DNA of 64,000 nt from Lichenostomus cassidix. Its lineage: Eukaryota; Chordata; Aves; Passeriformes; Meliphagidae. Below are positions 58,740-64,000 of the stretch, in pieces. Each line of letters begins with the position of its first letter. The first letter of the stretch is position 1. The translations under genes and the position numbers were made by a program. The DNA lies in contig CM039181.1 in the NCBI GenBank assembly GCA_008360975.2, positions 8,974,380 through 9,038,379 on the forward strand, in the 5' to 3' direction. The notes beneath the pieces were generated by a model that did no database searches, was not told the origin of the DNA, and was given only the letters and a program-made list of their open reading frames with translations.

Positions 58740-61700
58740 TAAGGAGATTCAGCCAAATGTTGTATTTGTGAATGAGTTGTGAATGAGTTTGAATCTTACT
58801 TGTTCATCAAAACCATTCCTCATGGATTTTCCTTGAACCAATAGCTCCAGGTCAGAGTAGTTACTCCAGATGTGATTTAACAGACCCAGAAGGAATATAT
58901 GGACTCTGCTCTTGTTCCAGTTAGCTACTGCATGTCTCACTCCTTACTAGGCTCAGTTAAAAGGATGAAGCTGAAAAGGGATTCTTCCTCAAGCAGCCAG
59001 TATGAGAAACAAAAGTGGATCCCAATCCCATCAAGTGTTGCAGTATTATGTCCTTGTCCTCAGTTTTAATACCTTGGGAAAACAGTCAGAAAAGAACCTG
59101 AAGAGTCAAAGAAGGCTGATGGCAGAGGCTGCCTGGGTGCCCTGAATTTCCTCAAGCACACAGCAGAAAAAGCTTGTTTAGATTCATGTTCATGCAGCAG
59201 CAGAGTATAACATATATTCTTTAGATGTGCTGCAAATGAGAACATTTCCTTCTTTTATTTGATTACATCCACATTTCCTGCTCCCATGACCTCATCCCTC
59301 AGCACAGGCTCAGCCTCAGATCCTGACAGAAGATACAAAAACACAGATCAGCTCACACAATCAGTTCAGCTCAGAAGCTTTTACCATGAGCTGAGCTGTG
59401 TCCACAGCAGCTCTGAGAGCTCCATCCATGAGCCAGTCCATGCTGATAGCCATGTCATCCATGGTTATCTGTGCTGCCAAGCAGGAATCTCCACCAGCTG
59501 GGTGAAGCCAGAGAGCAGTCAGCAGTGTGTGAGATGTGGGTATGGATCTGAAAAGCTTCACTGCACCCAAAACACGTTATTATCCTGATAAAACAGGGCA
59601 GATGTTTCCTATCCCCACTGGAATGCAGAGAGTGAGGAGGAACACACTTCACCTCGAGAGATTTTCAGGCTTTGCTCAGAAGAGCTGCCCAGAGAATAGA
59701 AATGCCTTCACAAGAGGAGCAGGGCACAGAGCTGAGCATTTTCATGAGCACTAGAGCAGAGAAAAGAACTGGCAGGGAAATCGTGTGCTTACAAAAGCAT
59801 GTGCATCCGCATTCCTTCCCTCAGCACAAGCACTAAATGGCCTCAATATGCACAGCAGCCATCCCTGCCCAGCAAGGGACAGAGGGAGGTGAAAAGACTC
59901 TGCTCTTGTGCAAAGGGATTTCTGCAGTGACACAATGCATGCACAGGGCACTTCATCCCAATTTAGGCAGTGTGGATGTCACCTTGGAGCATCTCAGAGC
60001 CAGACAAAAGCCCCCCTCCCCCATTCTGATTCAATTCACTCACACTCTTAATGTTAATTAAACTCAGTTAGATGAAGCATTTCTCTTCCAGTCTGGCAGC
60101 TATTCCCGAGATACTCTCTAGAGAGGGAAGCTCATGGAGTAAATGACCAGCTTAATGCTTTTGACATAATTTGTTGGGCCAATGGTTTCCTGGTGTTTTA
60201 CAGCTATGATGCAGAGAGGTAAAATATGTTGAATAAAAAAGCCCCTCTGCTAGTGCTTAAGTCAAGTAATGTACAGTGATCTGCTTCTTTAGCTGCCTTT
60301 TTAATCCTGAAAAACACTACTTGGAAAACAAAATGCTTTTTCCTTTTGATTAAACATTTTTTAAAAACCCATTTACTGCATTCCTTTGTGAATCTTGTTA
60401 GGTTTTGCTCGTCCAAATTGCAATGGACGCTGCATTTTCAGACAGGACAGTAAACATGCAAACACACAGTGACTAAGCCATATGGGCTTTGTGCAAAAGC
60501 CAAGTATACGTGGCAGTGATTTTGTGAAGTTCTTGTGGCTCAAACAGTTAATCTCTAAGTAACAGATCTGTTTTGGAGAGCAATCAGCTCAAAATGGAGT
60601 GATTTGGTTTCCAAACTGCAAATTAAGGTCAATAAAATGGAACTGTGGCACCAGGAAATCCCTCTTCAGTGATTATGAGTCATCTCACATGCTCTTTCTT
60701 TTCCGAGGCAAATGCACAAAAAAGTAGGTTTTAAAACACAAATACAGAAAGGCCTCATACCAGTTTTAAAAGGATTTCCACTCTAAAATGCTTGAAAGAC
60801 CAAGTGAGAATTTTGGCACTGCTGCATCCATACAGACTCATAATTACTGGAAAACAGCCATTCAGGTCAGTATTGTATTGGTTTAAAGGGAAAATTAATG
60901 AAAGCATTTTTTGTTAACTAAAAACGTAATTAGGCCTCCCCTATTTGCTGCACATAATTTTTACTTTTTGTGCATCTAAATTTCTGCTTATTGACCTGCA
61001 AGGCAGAGGGAGTTGTCAGAGCTCATCACTGGTTTTTATGGAGCTCATATTTGCAAGGTTCACTAACACTTAAACCATATTTCAGTGAACAATGCATCAA
61101 ACACAGACATGGGAATTGGAGATAAATAACGTAGCAAGTCAAAGGATCTCCAGTTATTTGCACCCCAGACCCATACAGAGTTGTGCCTATGCTGAGCTTG
61201 TTATGGTCATGTTTCCTTTTGGAGCATTACTCACAATGCAGAAGTTCAAGTCTCCACTATAAAATACAGACTCATAAAAACCAGGCTTACCCACTGAAGA
61301 GAAATATATGCTGGGCTATAGACAAGCAGGTTCCTTAGTACTAAACCAGGGCATGATCCTGATCTCAGTGCCTCGTAAGGAAAATACGCTTGAATAGAGA
61401 TCATTTAAAATAAAAGAAATCAGCTTCTGGTCCATTTGAAGGGAAAATTACCTGTGACTAGGAATGCAGGAATCTCAGAGCACACTGGTTAAACACATGG
61501 CATTTACTTTTTAGAAAAATAAAACAAGTAATTGCTGTACAACCCATGAAATCCTATGCTCAAGTTAGTTAAACTCCCTATAATTGCACCTATATTTCCA
61601 CCTGTACCTCATGGGCAGTGTGCTGAACGACCTGCAATTTTTGCAAGGAAGAATCAAAAAGTACAGCCTCACTGTCCCTTCTGCTTGGTGCCTCTCCTGT

Positions 61701-63030
61701 TCCACCCACTGTGAGGAGCCCAGCACCACATGAGAACCATCTCTGGGGAAGGTGGCTGGCTTTTCCCACCCTCGTGTTGCTTCCTCTGCCAGCAGAGCTC
61801 CAGCACAAGGCTCCATCTCCTGGCATTCTCCTTGCTTTAGGCACCCCTGCTTGCTCTCCATGGGGTCACACACTGCTCTCTGCCCAGGGCTGCTCCCTTC
61901 CTGGCTTCTCCAAGGTGTGATTGCAGGTAACCCAAGATCTTTAGTGAACAGCAGTTGGGCTGAGTCTTAGGCAAGATGCATCAGGAAAAAAAAAATAAAA
62001 CTACTATCTGAGCACTCCAACCCTGTAACTATTTTGGGGTTTACCCACCTGCATGACTAAATGTCTCGGGTCTGAGACAGATTTGGCTCACAGGGAGAAA
62101 TATCATGAGAACAGTGTTAGCAAGTCTGCCCATTTTAACAGCTTAGGAAAGTCATTTCATTCTTGTACCAGACTTTCATTGCTCCCCAGTAGTGGTCAAG
62201 ACATTTTATCTGGTTATTCCTCTGGGAAGCCTAATTTGTACAGCTGGCTATTTTAAAATGGCACATACTTCTGCACGGCAAGAAGGGAAATTAAGGAAGA
62301 AGATTATCCCATGATGTTCCTTTCTATCTAGTTAATAGGCTCCACATGTATTATTTTATTACAGATAATTTTAACAGGCAATTTATCAGGTTGCACTGTC
62401 AGTGCATCCTGCCACTCTGCCAGACACAGCAGCCCAAATGCCCTGCTGACAGCTGGTGACAACAGGACTTCTCCAGGGGAACACATTCCTCATTTGGAGA
62501 ATGGGAAAAGACAAACAGGAGCCCTCTGAGAAATCAGGAATCACTTGCCAGGTGAAGACACTAAGAAAAGATGAGGGAAAGCAACCAAGGATGAGAGGGA
62601 AGGCAAGGCCAGGCTGTGCAGCACCCACAGCCCTCCAGCAGCAGAGGGGACAAGGACAATGTATGGCCTGCTGACAGTGCCCCTTCACATTAAACACAGG
62701 GTCTAAAAAGGGTAGAGGAAAAAACTTCTATTACCACACCAAGCAATTAATACATTTTTTCTTCTCCTACATCTGATGGTTTTTTTGCACTGCATTATTG
62801 AAGGTGACATGCAAAACAGGGAGATCCCAAATTCAACCCATGGCTCTGTGCTTTCAGGCTTCTCTGAGAGCAGGCAGACAAGGAGAAAATAGTAGGTAAC
62901 AGATGTAGAGCTAGAGCAGGCACAGCAAAAAGCATCAGCAAGTCATTGAAAAAAGCCCATCAGAAAGCAAACCTGGGAATTTGGATCACTGAGAAAGCTG
63001 AGGAGGATGGTGGTGGCTTTTTGAGCTCAT
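58740..63030. other. Probable intron/3' region between convergent genes
   Basis: No repeat family was recognised. The AT-rich region around 60,420-60,960 resembles conserved non-coding DNA in style. A minus-strand AATAAA occurs as TTTATT near 62,352 and could serve the gene ending at 63,031, which would give a 3' UTR of about 0.7 kb. The open segment 59,303-59,588 follows a good acceptor but its phase does not fit. Confidence 0.4.
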
Positions 63031-63199
63031 TCATTTGGCTTCTTCAGAAAGGATGAACTTTTTGATCTTCTGGTCATTGACTGAATCCTGCTTTATCTTG
63101 CACAGTATCAAGCTCTGGAGTTCAGCATTCTTACAGTAGACCCATAGAAAAAGCTTTGTGTCTCTAGTGAGTAAAAGGCTTTGCATGTCAAGGTGATGA
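63031..63199 (-). CDS. 3'-terminal coding exon of an unrecognised gene (partial)
   Basis: On the minus strand the acceptor TTATGTCCTTTCAG (63,200-63,213) is followed by one base, 55 open codons and TGA at 63,031-63,033. The peptide starts HHLDMQSLLLTRD, has a hydrophobic core (KLFLWVYCKN, then ELQSLIL), and ends in a charged, helix-like tail (KIKKFILSEEAK). Composition is protein-like, with Trp, Tyr and Cys in a hydrophobic segment and a Lys/Glu-rich terminus. It is not a repeat translation. The exon begins in phase 2, so at least one upstream exon is required. I found none before the right edge, so the gene probably extends beyond 64,000. I cannot name the family. Confidence 0.62.
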
Positions 63200-64000
63200 C
63201 TGAAAGGACATAAGACAGCAGCAGGCTGTTTGCATATGTATAACCACTAAAATTAGCTGGTTTTCCATTTTATCCCTGCAATAGGCTAAGAGCAACCCAA
63301 CAATCTGGCTAAATTCAGCTTTAGAATCTATCAATCAATACATTCTTGTCTCCTGTCCTCAGAACAGGAGGTCACACCCATCACACCCTGTGGTGTGTCT
63401 GCCATGGAGGTACAGGAGCACAATGTCACACAGGTGACACCCTCAGACAAACTGGAATTGGCAGGCATTAAGTTTGGTGTTAGCAGTCAGGGATATTGTT
63501 ATTCCAAGGACAAAATGATGACCCCAAGTGCACATGAGCTCACACACACCCCGAAGGCCTCTCACTGAGGGCTTCCCAGAAATTCAGTTCACTTCATCCA
63601 CGAGGGTCTGAGGATCACTCAGGATCACAGGAGTCATTCTTACAGGGGGTGGTGCTGCTGGTGAGGGTGCTCAGTCCCAGGAAGTCTCCCTGGCAGCATC
63701 CCAGCCCCAAGGGAAGAGCTTCCCACCACAGACATCCTGCTCTAAGGATAACACATGAAAAAGGGGGCTATAACCTGGTCAGCTCAGAGCTTGTGAACAT
63801 GGTGATGGTCCAGAAACTTCTCTGGCCTGAGGCCTCTCATTGCCTGGAGACCCTCTGTGATGACCAAGGAGTCCTGCCCTTCTCATCTGCCCCATGAAGG
63901 CAGGGCTGGGGTCATGGTGCACAAGGCACAGCCATGGAGTGGGGCTGGGAGGAACACAAGTGAAAGGGCATGAAAGGCTGGCAGCACCACAGAGCAGCCA
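63200..64000. other. Probable intron of the minus-strand gene
   Basis: No further exon joining 63,199 was found before the end of the window. The plus-strand open frame at 63,649-63,897 has no recognisable product. Confidence 0.4.

Noticed and set aside
58749..58940. 63-codon minus-strand frame with protein-like composition
   Set aside because: It starts and stops without splice signals and overlaps the downstream edge of a plus-strand exon candidate. No family recognised.
1..64000. CRISPR arrays, operons, tRNA or rRNA genes, DNA transposons with inverted repeats
   Set aside because: I looked for these and saw none. The tandem arrays lack spacer structure, and the sequence is vertebrate in character.

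Overview
This is a window of vertebrate nuclear DNA, almost certainly from a bird and most likely a songbird. The case rests on the interspersed repeats: 3'-end pieces of CR1 LINEs with the avian terminal heptamer/octamer tracts (near 5.4, 9.3, 11.1, 42.6 and 52.6 kb) and long terminal repeats (LTRs) of bird endogenous retroviruses (14.1, 50.0 and 51.1 kb). Base composition is moderate, CpG is depleted outside a few islands, and there is no dense coding. Nothing prokaryotic (operons, ribosome binding sites, CRISPR, insertion sequences) is present. Family names are from memory and no database search was possible.

Layout. From 1 to about 55 kb the window reads as intergenic or intronic DNA with sparse old repeats and several tandem arrays: a 9-bp repeat (12.3 kb), a 28-bp minisatellite in a small GC-rich patch (15.4 kb), a composite tandem-repeat block with a 20-bp minisatellite, a GGAT tract and a ~100-bp minisatellite (29.15-30.13 kb), TGATG (30.9 kb), and CCTT/CCTC (47.6 kb). 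A solo LTR with perfect 5-bp target-site duplications lies at 51,081-51,590, with a second LTR about 600 bp to its left.

The right end looks genic. A CpG island at about 55.10-55.73 kb carries two RFX/X-box-like palindromes, CRE-like sites and a strong splice donor, and looks like a promoter with a first exon on the + strand. Short downstream segments (58,110-58,157 and 58,676-58,733) have splice signals and phases that continue one reading frame from it. On the - strand, 63,031-63,199 is a convincing 3'-terminal coding exon (55 codons plus stop behind a good acceptor), so a second gene appears to enter from beyond the right edge and converge on the first. I do not recognise either protein. 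A weaker - strand terminal exon candidate lies at 41,235-41,349.

Most long open frames in the window are chance or repeat-derived (translated GGAT and CCTT tracts) and are not listed as genes. The most useful leads are the convergent gene pair at 55-63 kb, the 100-bp segment duplicated just upstream of the CpG island, and the nested satellite block at 29-30 kb.
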